Below, piece after piece: positions 17,912 to 27,034 of a stretch of DNA of 64,000 nucleotides. Location: positions 124,001 to 188,000 of the forward strand of contig NZ_UNOZ01000030.1 of the NCBI RefSeq assembly GCF_900536025.1, written 5' to 3'. The DNA comes from Pseudomonas reidholzensis (GTDB lineage: Bacteria; Pseudomonadota; Gammaproteobacteria; Pseudomonadales; Pseudomonadaceae). The position numbers and the translations under genes were made by a program. How positions within the stretch are numbered: position 1 is the stretch's first letter; every line of letters begins with the position of its first letter. Below the pieces are notes generated by a model, which saw only the letters and a program-made list of their open reading frames with translations, did no database searches and was not told the DNA's origin.

Positions 17912-18355
17912 ATGGTTGGCATCACTATCAGCAGCGCCGTTTCGCTGGACACCGCGAGCAAGGCCGCCGTGCAGCCCACGCAGGCGCAAGCGACCGAGCA
18001 GTCCGAAGCGTCGGGGTCGAGCACTCAGGTCGATATGTCCAAGTTGGCTGCGGGCGGCCAGGCTCAGGCGGCGGGCGGCGCCAGTGAGAGCAGCAGTAGC
18101 GAGTCGGAGGCGATCAAGCAACTGCGCGAGACGATCAAGCAGTTGCAGAAACAGTTGGCCGAAGAACAGAAGCAACTGGCCAACCTGGAAGCGCAGAAAA
18201 CCGACGATGCGGCCAAGCTGTCGGCAATCACCGGCAAACAAGCCAGCATCGCCACGCTCAATGGCGAGATTCTGTCGGCAACGGCGCAGTTGCTGGAAGC
18301 GCTGACCCAGTCGGGCAGCAGCACCTCCGGCAGCATGGTCAATACCCAGGTCTGA
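17912..18355 (+). CDS. FlxA-like coiled-coil protein
   Basis: 147 residues from ATG 17912 (a GTG at 17816 would add 32 unlikely residues and would overlap the pvdA promoter region). The first half is low-complexity, rich in Ser, Ala and Gln. The second half is a long coiled coil (AIKQLRETIKQLQKQLAEEQKQ cut here into heptads) with spacing like FlxA-family proteins. FlxA in E. coli is a flagellar-sigma-dependent gene of unknown role. No signal peptide. It stands alone, convergent with pbpG. Confidence 0.65.
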   Translation: MVGITISSAVSLDTASKAAVQPTQAQATEQSEASGSSTQVDMSKLAAGGQAQAAGGASESSSSESEAIKQLRETIKQLQKQLAEEQKQLANLEAQKTDDAAKLSAITGKQASIATLNGEILSATAQLLEALTQSGSSTSGSMVNTQV

Positions 18356-18366
18356 GCCCCGTCGTG

Positions 18367-18402
18367 GCCAGGCCATCGCGGGCTCGCCCGCGATGGCCTG
18401 GC
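18367..18402. terminator. Bidirectional hairpin between flxA-like gene and pbpG
   Basis: Perfect 17-bp inverted repeat (18367-18383 and 18386-18402) with GC-rich arms containing CATCGCGGGC. It sits 11 bp past one stop and 21 bp before the convergent stop. It lacks a T-tract, so it may be REP-derived rather than a classical terminator. Confidence 0.5.
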
Positions 18403-18423
18403 GTAACAGCGATCAGGCTGCTG

Positions 18424-19344
18424 TCAGTCGGTCGCCACGCGCGTGCGACGCTCGGCCTTGTACTGCATCGCCACCGCCGGTGCCGGCTTGGCTGCTCCGG
18501 TTTCCAGCCACTGGCGCATACGGCTGGCGTCGGCGAAGTGGGTGTACTTGCCGAACGCATCGAGGATGACCATCGCCACCGGGCGGTTGTCCATCCGGGT
18601 CAGCAGCACCAGGCAATGCCCGGCTTCATTGGTGAAGCCGGTCTTGGTCAGCTTGATGTCCCAGTTGCTCTTGTTGACCAGGTGGTCGGTATTACGAAAG
18701 CCCAGGGTGTAGTTGGGCTTGCGGAAGGCCACGGTCTTCTCGCGGGTGGTCGACAGGTCGCTGAGCTGTGGGTATTTGCGCGACGCCATCAGCAGCTTGG
18801 CCAGGTCGCGGGCGGTGGACACGTTCAGGGTCGACAGGCCGGTCGGCTCGACGTAGCGGGTATGCGCCATGCCGAGGCTGCGGGCCTTGGCGTTCATGGC
18901 CTTGATGAACGCGCCATAACCGCCCGGGTAATGGTTGGCCAAGGTGTTGGCGGCGCGGTTTTCCGACGACATGAGGGTGATCAGCAGGGTCTCCTTGCGG
19001 TCCAGCTGGCTGCCCAGGCGAACCCGTGAATAGACGCCTTTCATCTCCGGGTTGTTGGCGATGGTCATGGTGAGCATTTCGTCCATGGGCAACTTGGCAT
19101 CCAGCACTACCATCGCGGTCATCAGTTTGGTGACCGATGCGATGGGTACCACGCGGTCGGCGTGGCTTGAGTACAGCTCCTGATTGGTGTTCAGGTCGAT
19201 CAGCAGGGCGCTGCCGGAGGCCAGGTGCAGTTTGGATGGGTCGCGTTGGACCTGGGCCGGGGGTTGTGCAGCAGCGGTCGACGGGAGGGTCGCGGTTCCT
19301 GTGAGCAACAGCAGCAGGCTGAGGATGGACAGGGAAGTTTTCAC
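18424..19344 (-). CDS. pbpG: D-alanyl-D-alanine endopeptidase (PBP7)
   Basis: 306 residues from GTG 19344; GTG 19356 or ATG 19398 are alternatives in the same frame. Signal peptide (SILSLLLLLTG...TAAA), then the penicillin-binding S11 fold: ASVTK (SxxK nucleophile), SSEN (SxN) and KTGF (KTG). It cleaves D-Ala-meso-DAP cross-links in periplasmic peptidoglycan. Monocistronic and leftward. Confidence 0.9.
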   Translation of the reverse strand: MKTSLSILSLLLLLTGTATLPSTAAAQPPAQVQRDPSKLHLASGSALLIDLNTNQELYSSHADRVVPIASVTKLMTAMVVLDAKLPMDEMLTMTIANNPEMKGVYSRVRLGSQLDRKETLLITLMSSENRAANTLANHYPGGYGAFIKAMNAKARSLGMAHTRYVEPTGLSTLNVSTARDLAKLLMASRKYPQLSDLSTTREKTVAFRKPNYTLGFRNTDHLVNKSNWDIKLTKTGFTNEAGHCLVLLTRMDNRPVAMVILDAFGKYTHFADASRMRQWLETGAAKPAPAVAMQYKAERRTRVATD

Positions 19345-19539
19345 GTGGAGGCTCACTAAAAGTTGGTATGTCGTTGGCTGTGCAAGGGTTTTCCCCAAAA
19401 AACCGCTGCATTGTGGAGTATGGCTGAAAGTGTGTCGAATGCCTTATGACTAAAGGGCGCAAGGTGAACGGAATTTAATCCTGTGCCAATTCTGTACCAA
19501 TTCTGTACTAAGCGTTGGGTTGGTGAGGCTTTGGTTTTT

Positions 19540-19795
19540 GGGGGCATATCCGATTGATTTGGTGGCTCTTCTGGCCCCTTCCGCCCTTACGGCGGGTCAC
19601 TTTTTTTCTTGGAAAAAAGTAACCAAAAACCGCTTGCTCCTGCATCCGGCCCTTCGCTGCGCTACGGGTTCCCTCACTCCGGTCTTGCTCCCGCGAGGAC
19701 CGGGCTGTACGGGCCTTCCTGGCCCGCAGCCCTTGCCGGCCTTCCTGGCCGTCACCTCGCTTCGCAAGACCTCCGTTCGGCCTCCTGAAGTCGCA
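19540..19795 (+). repeat. Left arm of ~255-bp inverted dispersed repeat
   Basis: This arm and 20072-20325 are near-identical inverted copies. Each holds CCTTCCGCCCTTACGGCGGG, an AT-rich TTTTTTCTTGGAAAAAAG palindrome and a GC-rich tail ending CGGCCTCCTGAAG. The short open frames inside (for example APSALTAGHFFSWKKVTK) read the same in both copies and are best treated as repeat noise. No transposase is present. Confidence 0.75.
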
Positions 19796-19914
19796 GTAGA
19801 TCAAGATCAACGGCCAGATCAAGTGCCAGGGCAACGGCTGGCGAATCGCTTCGCTCTCGCTGCTTTATAAGGGCGGTACAGCGCGTCAGCGCCAGAATTT
19901 GCATTGGCAGTCCC

Positions 19915-20009
19915 GGCCTATTCGCGGGGCAAGCCCGCTCCCACAGGATCTCCGCTGACAGAAAGAGCGACGCTATCCTGTGGGAGCGGGCTTGCCCCGC
20001 GAATAGGCC
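19915..20009. repeat. REP doublet (two perfect inverted 35-bp REPs)
   Basis: Arms 19915-19949 and 19975-20009 are exact reverse complements (35 bp each), separated by 25 bp. The arm contains GCGGGGCAAGCCCGCTCCCA, the P. putida 35-bp REP core. Such doublets are moved by RAYT transposases in trans. It sits at the centre of the larger inverted repeat. Confidence 0.85.
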
Positions 20010-20071
20010 CGAATAACCACCACCATTGCCACTGTCGAAGATAACGCCAGCCCAGGCGCCGCCCCTAACTC

Positions 20072-20325
20072 GGCGACCTCAGGAGGCCGAACGGAGGTCT
20101 TGCGGAGCGGGGTGACGGCCAGGAAGGCCGGCAAGGGCTGGGGGCCAGGAAGGCCCCTACAGCCCGGTCCACGCGGGAGCAAGGCCGGAGTGAGGGAACC
20201 CGCAGCGCAGCGGAGGGCCGTATGTGGGAGCCAGCGGTTTTTGGTTACTTTTTTCCAAGAAAAAAAGTGACCCGCCGTAAGGGCGGAAGGGGCCATAAGC
20301 GCCACCACATCGAACGGATAAGCCC
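20072..20325 (-). repeat. Right arm of ~255-bp inverted dispersed repeat
   Basis: Inverted partner of 19540-19795. The two arms plus the central REP doublet fill the whole 1-kb gap between pbpG and the Rieske/FAD gene; no real gene is seen there. The stretch 19796-19914 between left arm and REP has no recognisable feature. Confidence 0.75.
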
Positions 20326-20371
20326 ACCAATCTCAAGGCACCAGCACCCGACCCGACGAAGGGAATCTCAG

Positions 20372-21913
20372 CTACCCCGCCAACTCCGGCCACGCATCGA
20401 TCACCTCCCGCGCATCCTTGCTCGACAACGGCCGCTTCATCCGCTGCGACAGCACCCCCATGGCTCGGCCATAGCCCATGGCGATCACCGCCTCGACCTG
20501 ATCGTCGACACACTGCAGCGCAATGAAATCGCCTTTTTCCGGCTCACCCACATACTCGATCCGGTTCCAGCTCCGAGCATGCCCAAGCACCTCATAGGTC
20601 CGCCCATGCTGATAGGTCCAGAAGTACGGCACATCGTCATAACGCCGACGTTCGCCAAGCATGTTGGCCGCGGCGATCACCGCCTGCTGCTGCGCCAGGC
20701 GCCAGTGCTCGATGCGCACCGCGTGGCCGCTGAGCGGGAAGGTCGCCACATCACCCGCAGCCCAGAGGCCCTCAGCGGCTTGCATATGCGCGTCGACCGG
20801 CAACGAATCATCGTCCGCCAACGGCATGCCCTTGACGCAGGCCGTTGCCGGTGTAACGCCCGTGCCGAGCAGCACCAGCGAAGTCGCCAGCCGTTCGCCG
20901 TTCGCCAGCAGCACGCCAGTGACCTGGTCGTCGCCTTCAAAACGGCTGACCTCGGTGGGGCCGTGAAAGACCACACCCTTGCGTTCATGCAGGGCCTTGA
21001 TGCTGCGCCCGATGCGCTCACCCAGTTGCTTGCCCAACGGAAACGCGTGGCGGCTCACCACATGCACCTGCAGCCCGTACTGATGCAGGGCTGAGGCGGC
21101 TTCCAGGCCGATGAAGCCGTCGCCGACGATCACCACGGCCTGGCCGGGCTCGGCCGCATCCAGCAGGTGCGCGGCATCCTCGCGCGAGCGCAGCACGCAG
21201 ACGCCCGCCAATTGCGCCCCGGGGATGTCCGGGCGCACGGGTTTGCCGCCAGTCGCCAGCAAGGCATGGTCGTACTTGATCCGCTGGTTGTCGCTGAGCA
21301 CGATCTGCCGCTTGCCGGCATCCAGCAGGCGCACCTTGGCGTACACGCGCTCGAGCTGGCCGCGACGCAGGTCGTCCGCGTCCAGCAGTGCAGGGACTTC
21401 ATCGGGGGGCATTTCGCCAGCGATGACGAACTTGCTCAGGGCGGTGCGATCGTAGGCCGCTGGGCGCTCCTGGTCGATCCACACCAGGCGACCGCCGAAG
21501 CCGTGGGCGAGCAGGGTGGCTACTGCGGCTGAACCCGCAGCGCCGGCCCCGACCACCACAAAACAGCGAGCGTCCGCATGACGCGGGGGTTGGATCGCGG
21601 GCAGCGCCTGATCGTCGACCCAGACCTGGCCATCCTGGACCTGGGTCGGGTAACGGCGCAGATCCGCCAGGGCCGGCGGTTCACAGACGACCCCGTCATC
21701 GACGGCGAAGGCCGCCCGGTGCCAAGGGCAGATCAGCATGCCGGCGCAGACCACGCCTTCTTCGAGGGGGGCGCCGGCGTGCGGGCAGTTGGCCTGAAAG
21801 GCCAGTACCCGCTCGCCCTGACGGATCAGGACGAGTTCTTCGCTGCCTGCCTGCACCCGCTGCGGCTGGTGCTCTGCAAGTTGCTCGAGGCGGACCACGG
21901 CGTGCAAGCTCAT
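20372..21913 (-). CDS. Rieske-FAD/NAD(P)-dependent oxidoreductase (AIF-like)
   Basis: 513 residues. An N-terminal Rieske [2Fe-2S] domain (CPHAGAPLEE and CPWHRAAF, about residues 43-68) is fused to a pyridine nucleotide-disulfide oxidoreductase with FAD motif VVGAGAAGSAA (about 118), NAD motif VGDGFIGLEAA and a late GDVATF FAD motif. The layout resembles mammalian AIFL/AIFM3 and bacterial ferredoxin or rubredoxin reductases carrying their own ferredoxin. It probably shuttles electrons from NAD(P)H through FAD to the Rieske centre; the partner oxygenase is unknown. An inverted repeat overlaps its ribosome site. Confidence 0.88.
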   Translation of the reverse strand: MSLHAVVRLEQLAEHQPQRVQAGSEELVLIRQGERVLAFQANCPHAGAPLEEGVVCAGMLICPWHRAAFAVDDGVVCEPPALADLRRYPTQVQDGQVWVDDQALPAIQPPRHADARCFVVVGAGAAGSAAVATLLAHGFGGRLVWIDQERPAAYDRTALSKFVIAGEMPPDEVPALLDADDLRRGQLERVYAKVRLLDAGKRQIVLSDNQRIKYDHALLATGGKPVRPDIPGAQLAGVCVLRSREDAAHLLDAAEPGQAVVIVGDGFIGLEAASALHQYGLQVHVVSRHAFPLGKQLGERIGRSIKALHERKGVVFHGPTEVSRFEGDDQVTGVLLANGERLATSLVLLGTGVTPATACVKGMPLADDDSLPVDAHMQAAEGLWAAGDVATFPLSGHAVRIEHWRLAQQQAVIAAANMLGERRRYDDVPYFWTYQHGRTYEVLGHARSWNRIEYVGEPEKGDFIALQCVDDQVEAVIAMGYGRAMGVLSQRMKRPLSSKDAREVIDAWPELAG

Positions 21914-21922
21914 CGGCGTTTC

Positions 21923-21948
21923 TCCAATAGACCCATGTGGCTATTGGA
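21923..21948 (-). promoter_or_regulatory. Inverted repeat overlapping the ribosome site of the Rieske/FAD gene
   Basis: Arms TCCAATAG (21923-21930) and CTATTGGA (21941-21948) with a 10-base spacer. On the minus strand the 3' arm contains the GGAG ribosome site, about 9 bases before ATG 21913. It could be a repressor operator or an RNA hairpin that hides the SD. Confidence 0.45.
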
Positions 21949-21990
21949 CGCCATCGCCCCGCAGAGGGTGCACTGAGCTGACGATTGGCC

Positions 21991-23319
21991 TCAGTGGGCC
22001 CGTGCCGCCTGCAACGCACCCTTGCGGGTCACGCGCAAGGCCACCAGGCTACCGACCACGATCAACCCGGCCAGCGAGTACAGCGCGGCATCGGTCGAGC
22101 CGGTCTGGTCCTTGATGAACCCCACCAGGTAGGGGCTGAGAAAGCCTGCCATCTGCCCCACCGAGTTGATCAGCGCCAGTCCCGCCACTGCGGCGCCGGC
22201 ACTGAGCAGTGCGGTCGGCATTGGCCAGAACATCGGCAAACCGGTCAAGGCGCCCATGGTGGCGATCGACAGGCCCAGAATGGCAATCGTCGGGTTGGCG
22301 GCAAAGTTGACCGCGATCAGCAGGCCGATGGCGCCCATCAGCATCGGCACCACTAGGTGCCAGCGGCGCTCGTTGCGCAGGTCGGCCGAGCGCCCGACGA
22401 GGATCATGAACACCCCGGCCAGCAAATACGGAATGGCGCTCAGCCAGCCGATCAGCAGCGGGCTGTCGAAGCCCATGCCCTTGATGATCGAAGGCAGCCA
22501 GAAGTTGATCGCGTAGACCCCGCTCTGGATGCAGAAGTAGATGAAGCCGAACGTCCAGATCAGCGGGTTGCGCAGCACCGAGAGCACACTCTCGCCGGTG
22601 GTGACTGGCTTGCTGGCGGCATCGGCCTCGAGGTCGGCGGCGATCATCTGGCGCTCGGCCGCGCTCAGCCAGTCGGCCTTCTGGTAGCCGTCACTGAGCA
22701 GCTTGATGGCCAGCAAACCCAACACCACGGTCGGCAGGCCCTGGATCAGGAACAGCCATTGCCAGCCGGCCAAACCGTGCTGGCCGGCGGCGAAGTGCTG
22801 CAGGATCCAGCCGGAGAACGGCCCGCCGAGCAAACCGGAGACCGGGATCGCCGACATGAACAGGGCCATGATCCGGCCACGGCGGTCCGCCGGGAACCAG
22901 CGCGAAAGGTACAGCACCACGCCCGGGAAGAAGCCTGCCTCGGCGGCGCCGGTCAGCAGGCGCAGGGCGTAGAACTCGGTGGGCGTAGTGACGAACAGCA
23001 GGCAGGTCGAAAGGCTGCCCCAGGCGATCATCATCAGGGCGATCCAGCGCCGAGGGCCAAAGCGGTTGAGCGCCAGGTTGCTGGGCAGGCCGCACAACAC
23101 GTAGCCGATGAAGAAGATCCCGGCCCCGAGGCCGTAGACGGTTTCGCTGAATTTCAGCGCGTCGAGCATCTGCAGCTTGGCAAAGCCGACGTTGACGCGG
23201 TCCAGGTAGTTGAACAGGTAGCAGATGAAAATGAACGGAATCAGCCGCAAGGTGATGCGCCGGTAGAGCGCGTTGCGGGTGATGTCGTGGCCTTGGTCAG
23301 GGGCAGGGCTGTGTGCCAT
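21991..23319 (-). CDS. MFS transporter, anion:cation symporter type (sugar acid/glycerate)
   Basis: 442 residues from ATG 23319; the longer open frame upstream runs antisense through the CdaR gene and is rejected. Twelve membrane helices, with FNYLDRVNVGFAKLQM in helix 1, typical of the ACS family (GudP, GarP, tartrate and phthalate carriers). Divergent from a CdaR-type activator and close to glycerate kinase, so D-glycerate or a sugar diacid is a likely substrate. Confidence 0.85.
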   Translation of the reverse strand: MAHSPAPDQGHDITRNALYRRITLRLIPFIFICYLFNYLDRVNVGFAKLQMLDALKFSETVYGLGAGIFFIGYVLCGLPSNLALNRFGPRRWIALMMIAWGSLSTCLLFVTTPTEFYALRLLTGAAEAGFFPGVVLYLSRWFPADRRGRIMALFMSAIPVSGLLGGPFSGWILQHFAAGQHGLAGWQWLFLIQGLPTVVLGLLAIKLLSDGYQKADWLSAAERQMIAADLEADAASKPVTTGESVLSVLRNPLIWTFGFIYFCIQSGVYAINFWLPSIIKGMGFDSPLLIGWLSAIPYLLAGVFMILVGRSADLRNERRWHLVVPMLMGAIGLLIAVNFAANPTIAILGLSIATMGALTGLPMFWPMPTALLSAGAAVAGLALINSVGQMAGFLSPYLVGFIKDQTGSTDAALYSLAGLIVVGSLVALRVTRKGALQAARAH

Positions 23320-23481
23320 GATCGTGATCTCTGTTGTTATGATTGTCGCCGCGTCGCCTGTGCCGGCGCTTGCCCTGACGAGTCTCGGGGACCGCAGCGC
23401 GGCTGTCTTTGTGCTTTCGCACAGCCAAGGCGGCCGACGGCTGTGCCTCGGCCCAAAGCCTACCACCGCAAGGACTGTTGA

Positions 23482-24579
23482 ATGTTCGAACTGGACCATG
23501 ACCTGGCGCAGGACATCGTCGACCGGGCGATGGCCATCCTGCCGTGCAACGTCAATGTCATGGACAGCCAGGGCCTGATCCTTGGCAGCGGCGAACCGGA
23601 GCGGATCAACACCCGCCACGAAGGCGCGCAACTGGTGTTGGCCAACGGTCGCATCGTCGAACTCGACGTCGACGCCGCCAAGTGCCTGAAAGGCGTGCAG
23701 CCTGGGGTGAACCTGCCGCTGATGCTCGACGGCCGGCTGATCGGGGTGCTCGGGCTGACCGGCGACCCGCAGCACCTGCGCACCTTTGGCGAGCTGGTGC
23801 GGATGACCGCCGAAATGCTCCTGGCCCAGCGCCATCTGCAGGTCGAGCAGCAATGGCGACGGCAGCGCTGCGATGACTTGCTGGCGCTGCTGCTGGGCAG
23901 CAGCGGTGACTCGCCGCGCCTCCTCGACGAAGCCCAGCAACTCGGCCTCAAGCCGCAACTGGCCCGGGTGCCGTGTCTGTTCGAGCTCGCGTCGGGGCCG
24001 CCGGCCGAAGCGCTGTCGGCCTGGCTGATGAGCCGCTACCCGGACAGCTGGTGCGTCAGCCCCGCGCGGCAATCGCTGCTGTGGTGCCGCCCGGCCGGGG
24101 TTGCGCTCGACGAGCTGCGCTTGCTCGAGCGGTTGCAGCGCCATGGCTGGCAGGTTCAGCGGGTGGCGTTGGGCCAGGCGACGCAAAGCCTGGAGCAGTT
24201 GCGCAAAGGCTACCGGCGGGTGCGCGACCTGCTCGCCTACGGGCGTGAGGTGCTGCCGGGTGAACAGGTGTTGAGCCTTGCCCGTTATCGCTTGCCGACA
24301 CTGCTCTGGCGGCATCGCAACGACGATGCGCTGGATGAACTGCTCGAGCCCTTGCAGCGCATCCGCGCCAAGGATGCCAGCGGCCAGCTGCTGACTACGC
24401 TACGCGCCTGGTGCGCGCACGATGGCCAGAGCCAGGCCTGCGCCGACGCCCTGGGCATTCACCGCAACAGCCTGCGCTACCGGCTGGAGCGGATCGCCGA
24501 ACTGGGCGAGGTGGACCCACAGCGGCTCGAAGGCATGCTCAGCCTGTACCTGGGGTTGCAGTTGATGCCGGTCGAGTAA
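23482..24579 (+). CDS. CdaR/SdaR-type sugar-diacid transcriptional activator
   Basis: 365 residues. An N-terminal sugar-diacid recognition domain (DHDLAQDIVDRAMAILPCNVNVMD), a GGDEF-like middle region and a C-terminal PucR-type helix-turn-helix (CADALGIHRNSLRYRLERI). CdaR activates glucarate, galactarate and glycerate genes. It is divergent from the MFS carrier (162-bp gap) and 122 bp upstream of glycerate kinase, fitting a local regulator of both. Confidence 0.9.
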   Translation: MFELDHDLAQDIVDRAMAILPCNVNVMDSQGLILGSGEPERINTRHEGAQLVLANGRIVELDVDAAKCLKGVQPGVNLPLMLDGRLIGVLGLTGDPQHLRTFGELVRMTAEMLLAQRHLQVEQQWRRQRCDDLLALLLGSSGDSPRLLDEAQQLGLKPQLARVPCLFELASGPPAEALSAWLMSRYPDSWCVSPARQSLLWCRPAGVALDELRLLERLQRHGWQVQRVALGQATQSLEQLRKGYRRVRDLLAYGREVLPGEQVLSLARYRLPTLLWRHRNDDALDELLEPLQRIRAKDASGQLLTTLRAWCAHDGQSQACADALGIHRNSLRYRLERIAELGEVDPQRLEGMLSLYLGLQLMPVE

Positions 24580-24701
24580 CCCGGCCCAGGCGTGGCGCAC
24601 AGGCATATGCCCAAACACGCTGGCCCGCCTTTGTGCATCCGACCGAGGCCGCGGGCCTGCGCAGCTGTCAGCATGCGCCTATCTGGATCAGGAGAATCCC
24701 C

Positions 24702-25847
24702 ATGAAAGTCGTTATCGCCCCCGATTCGTTCAAGGACAGCCTCGACGCTGCCGGCGTGGCCAAGGCCATTGCCCGCGGCCTGGCCGAAGTGTGGCCGGAT
24801 GCCGAGTACCGCGAATGCCCCATGGCCGATGGCGGCGAGGGCACCATGGAGGCGATCCTGGCGGCCAGCCAGGGCGAGCTGCGTCGGCACACCGTGCGCG
24901 GGCCCTTGGGCCAACCTGCCGACGCCGGTTGGGGCTGGCTCGCCGACAGCCACACGGCGATCATCGAAATGGCCCAGGCCAGCGGCCTGCAGCTGCTGCC
25001 GACCGGCCAGCGTGACGCTTGCCGCAGCAGCACCTGGGGCACCGGCGAACTGATCGCTGAGGCGCTGGCCGCCGGTGCCCGACGGATCGTCCTGGCGATT
25101 GGTGGCAGTGCTACCAACGATGGCGGCAGCGGCATGCTGCGTGCGCTCGGCCTGCGCCTGCTGGACGCGGACGGGCAAGCGCTGGAGGAGGGCGGCCTGG
25201 CCTTGGCGCAACTGGCCCGCATCGATGCCAGTGGGCTTGACCCGCGCCTGGCCGACGTTCAGGTCGAGGTGGCGGCGGATGTCGACAACCCGCTGTGCGG
25301 CGCCAACGGTGCCTCGGCCATCTTTGGCCCGCAGAAGGGCGCCAGCCCGCAGCAAGTCCAGGCCCTCGACCACGCACTGGGCCACTTTGCCGACCTCTGC
25401 GCGGCCTTGCTCGGCGACGATGTGCGTGACTTCCCCGGGTGTGGCGCGGCGGGCGGCATGGGCTTCGCCGCCAAGGCGTTCTTGGGCGCGCGGTTCCGCC
25501 CTGGGGTGGAAGTGGTGGCCGAGCTGGCTGGCCTGGATGCGCTGGTGCAGGGGGCTGACCTGGTGATCACCGGTGAAGGCCGGTTCGACGCGCAGACCCT
25601 GCGCGGCAAGACCCCAATGGGCGTGGCGCGGGTCGCCAAGCGTCATGGCGTGCCGGTGGTGGTGCTCGCCGGGACCCTCGGCGAGGGTTACCAGCAGCTG
25701 TATGCGCATGGCATCGATGCCGCCTTCGCCCTGGCCAGCGGGCCGATGAGCCTGGAGCAGGCCTGTGCCGATGCGCCGGCCCTGTTGCAGGCGCGGGCCA
25801 GCGACATTGCCCGGCTCTGGCGCTGTGCCGGCAAGGCTCACGCCTGA
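24702..25847 (+). CDS. Glycerate kinase (GarK/GlxK family)
   Basis: 381 residues, normal for glycerate kinase type 1. Opens with KVVIAPDSFKDSL, then ADGGEGTMEA, GGSATNDGGSG and GEGRFDAQTLRGKTP, all family signatures. It phosphorylates D-glycerate to 2-phosphoglycerate in the cytoplasm, the last step of glyoxylate or sugar-acid routes into glycolysis. Start ATG 24702 has an AGGAG site. Downstream of and same strand as the CdaR regulator. Confidence 0.95.
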   Translation: MKVVIAPDSFKDSLDAAGVAKAIARGLAEVWPDAEYRECPMADGGEGTMEAILAASQGELRRHTVRGPLGQPADAGWGWLADSHTAIIEMAQASGLQLLPTGQRDACRSSTWGTGELIAEALAAGARRIVLAIGGSATNDGGSGMLRALGLRLLDADGQALEEGGLALAQLARIDASGLDPRLADVQVEVAADVDNPLCGANGASAIFGPQKGASPQQVQALDHALGHFADLCAALLGDDVRDFPGCGAAGGMGFAAKAFLGARFRPGVEVVAELAGLDALVQGADLVITGEGRFDAQTLRGKTPMGVARVAKRHGVPVVVLAGTLGEGYQQLYAHGIDAAFALASGPMSLEQACADAPALLQARASDIARLWRCAGKAHA

Positions 25848-25849
25848 CC

Positions 25850-27034
25850 TTACCGTTCCAATTCGGCGCCCACGGCGGGCGCCGGTGCGAGCTGGCCCGC
25901 CAGCACCAGCATCGCCAATAATGCCGCGCCGACCCCGGCCAGCGGCAGATAAGCCAGGCCCACCTGGTCGATCAGCCAGCCACCCAGCCCGCCGCCCAGC
26001 GCCGTGCCGAGGTTGAACGCAGCGATGCTCAGCCCGGACGCCACCCCACTGGCCTGGGGTGCCAGCGTCTGCGCCAGATTGAGCAGGCGCAGGGTCGACA
26101 GGGTGACGATGGCGAAGAACACGGCCCCCAGCGCCCCGACCAGCACCAGGACCGCCCAGGGCGATTGTTTGAAGCTGTAGAGCAAGGCGAGGGTGGTGGC
26201 CAGCAGGGCCAGGGCCACCATCAGGCAGCGGCCTGGCTCGAAGCGGTCCGCCACATACCCCCCGAGCAGATTGCCGACCAAGGTGCAGCCGCCGAACATC
26301 AGCATGCCCAGGCCCAACAGCCGCAGCCCGCCCTGGGTGACGTCGAGCAGAAACGGCGACACATAGGTGAAGAACGAAAACACCGCCACGCTGACCAGCA
26401 TGGCGATGCTCGCAGCCGCCAGCAAAGGCCGCTGCAGCAGCGCGCTCAACCCCGCCCTGCGTGCACCCGGCTGATCCGCCAGCGGCTGCGCCTGGCGTGG
26501 CATCAGCCGCAACAGCCCGAGCAGGCTGAACAGCCCCAGCACGCCGAGCACGACGAAGATCAGCCGCCACGACCAGAAGCTGCCCAGCACCGTGCCCAGC
26601 GGTACCCCCAACGCCAGCGACAAGGTAAGGCCGACCCACACCACCGACAGTGCCCGACCGCCACGCGACGGCTCAACCAGCTTGACCGCCACGTTGGACG
26701 CCACGGCCATGAACACCCCATGGGCCAGGCCAATCACGAACCGCACCAGGTGCAACGCCAGCAGTTGCTCCACGCTGGCCAGCAGCAGACTGCCCAGGGC
26801 GAGCACGGCGAGGGTCAGCAGCAGCACCGAGCGATCGCGCCAGGTCACCAGCAGCGCAGTCAGCAGCGGTGCGCCGATGGCGGCGCCCAGGGCATAGGCG
26901 GCGATGGCCGCACCGACGGCCGTGACCGGGCGCTGGAGGTCGTCGGCCATGGCCGAAACCAGCCCGGCGACGATGAATTCGGACAAGCCGAAGGTGAAGG
27001 TACAGAGGGAAAACACATAGATGACAATGGGCAT
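25850..27034 (-). CDS. MFS efflux transporter (DHA1, AraJ/CmlA-like)
   Basis: 394 residues with 12 membrane helices; the N-terminus PIVIYVFSLCTFTFGLSEFIVAG is typical of DHA1 drug and sugar exporters. It converges on glycerate kinase and is divergent, across 289 bp, from the seven-gene operon starting at 27324. It could export that operon's product, but this rests on position only. The 289-bp gap holds no visible gene; the last 100 bp before 27324 are AT-rich and likely carry the operon promoter. Confidence 0.85.
   Translation of the reverse strand: MPIVIYVFSLCTFTFGLSEFIVAGLVSAMADDLQRPVTAVGAAIAAYALGAAIGAPLLTALLVTWRDRSVLLLTLAVLALGSLLLASVEQLLALHLVRFVIGLAHGVFMAVASNVAVKLVEPSRGGRALSVVWVGLTLSLALGVPLGTVLGSFWSWRLIFVVLGVLGLFSLLGLLRLMPRQAQPLADQPGARRAGLSALLQRPLLAAASIAMLVSVAVFSFFTYVSPFLLDVTQGGLRLLGLGMLMFGGCTLVGNLLGGYVADRFEPGRCLMVALALLATTLALLYSFKQSPWAVLVLVGALGAVFFAIVTLSTLRLLNLAQTLAPQASGVASGLSIAAFNLGTALGGGLGGWLIDQVGLAYLPLAGVGAALLAMLVLAGQLAPAPAVGAELER

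Noticed and set aside
19520..20308. Two facing open frames with APSALTAGHFFSWKKVTK
   Set aside because: They coincide with the inverted dispersed repeat arms and show no start context; treated as repeat translation.
23320..24315. Upstream extension of the MFS frame through the CdaR gene
   Set aside because: Antisense to a well-supported regulator; ATG 23319 has a ribosome site and the proper MFS N-terminus.
24477..26639. 720-codon minus-strand frame across glycerate kinase and MFS
   Set aside because: Overlaps two recognised genes and has no recognisable domain.
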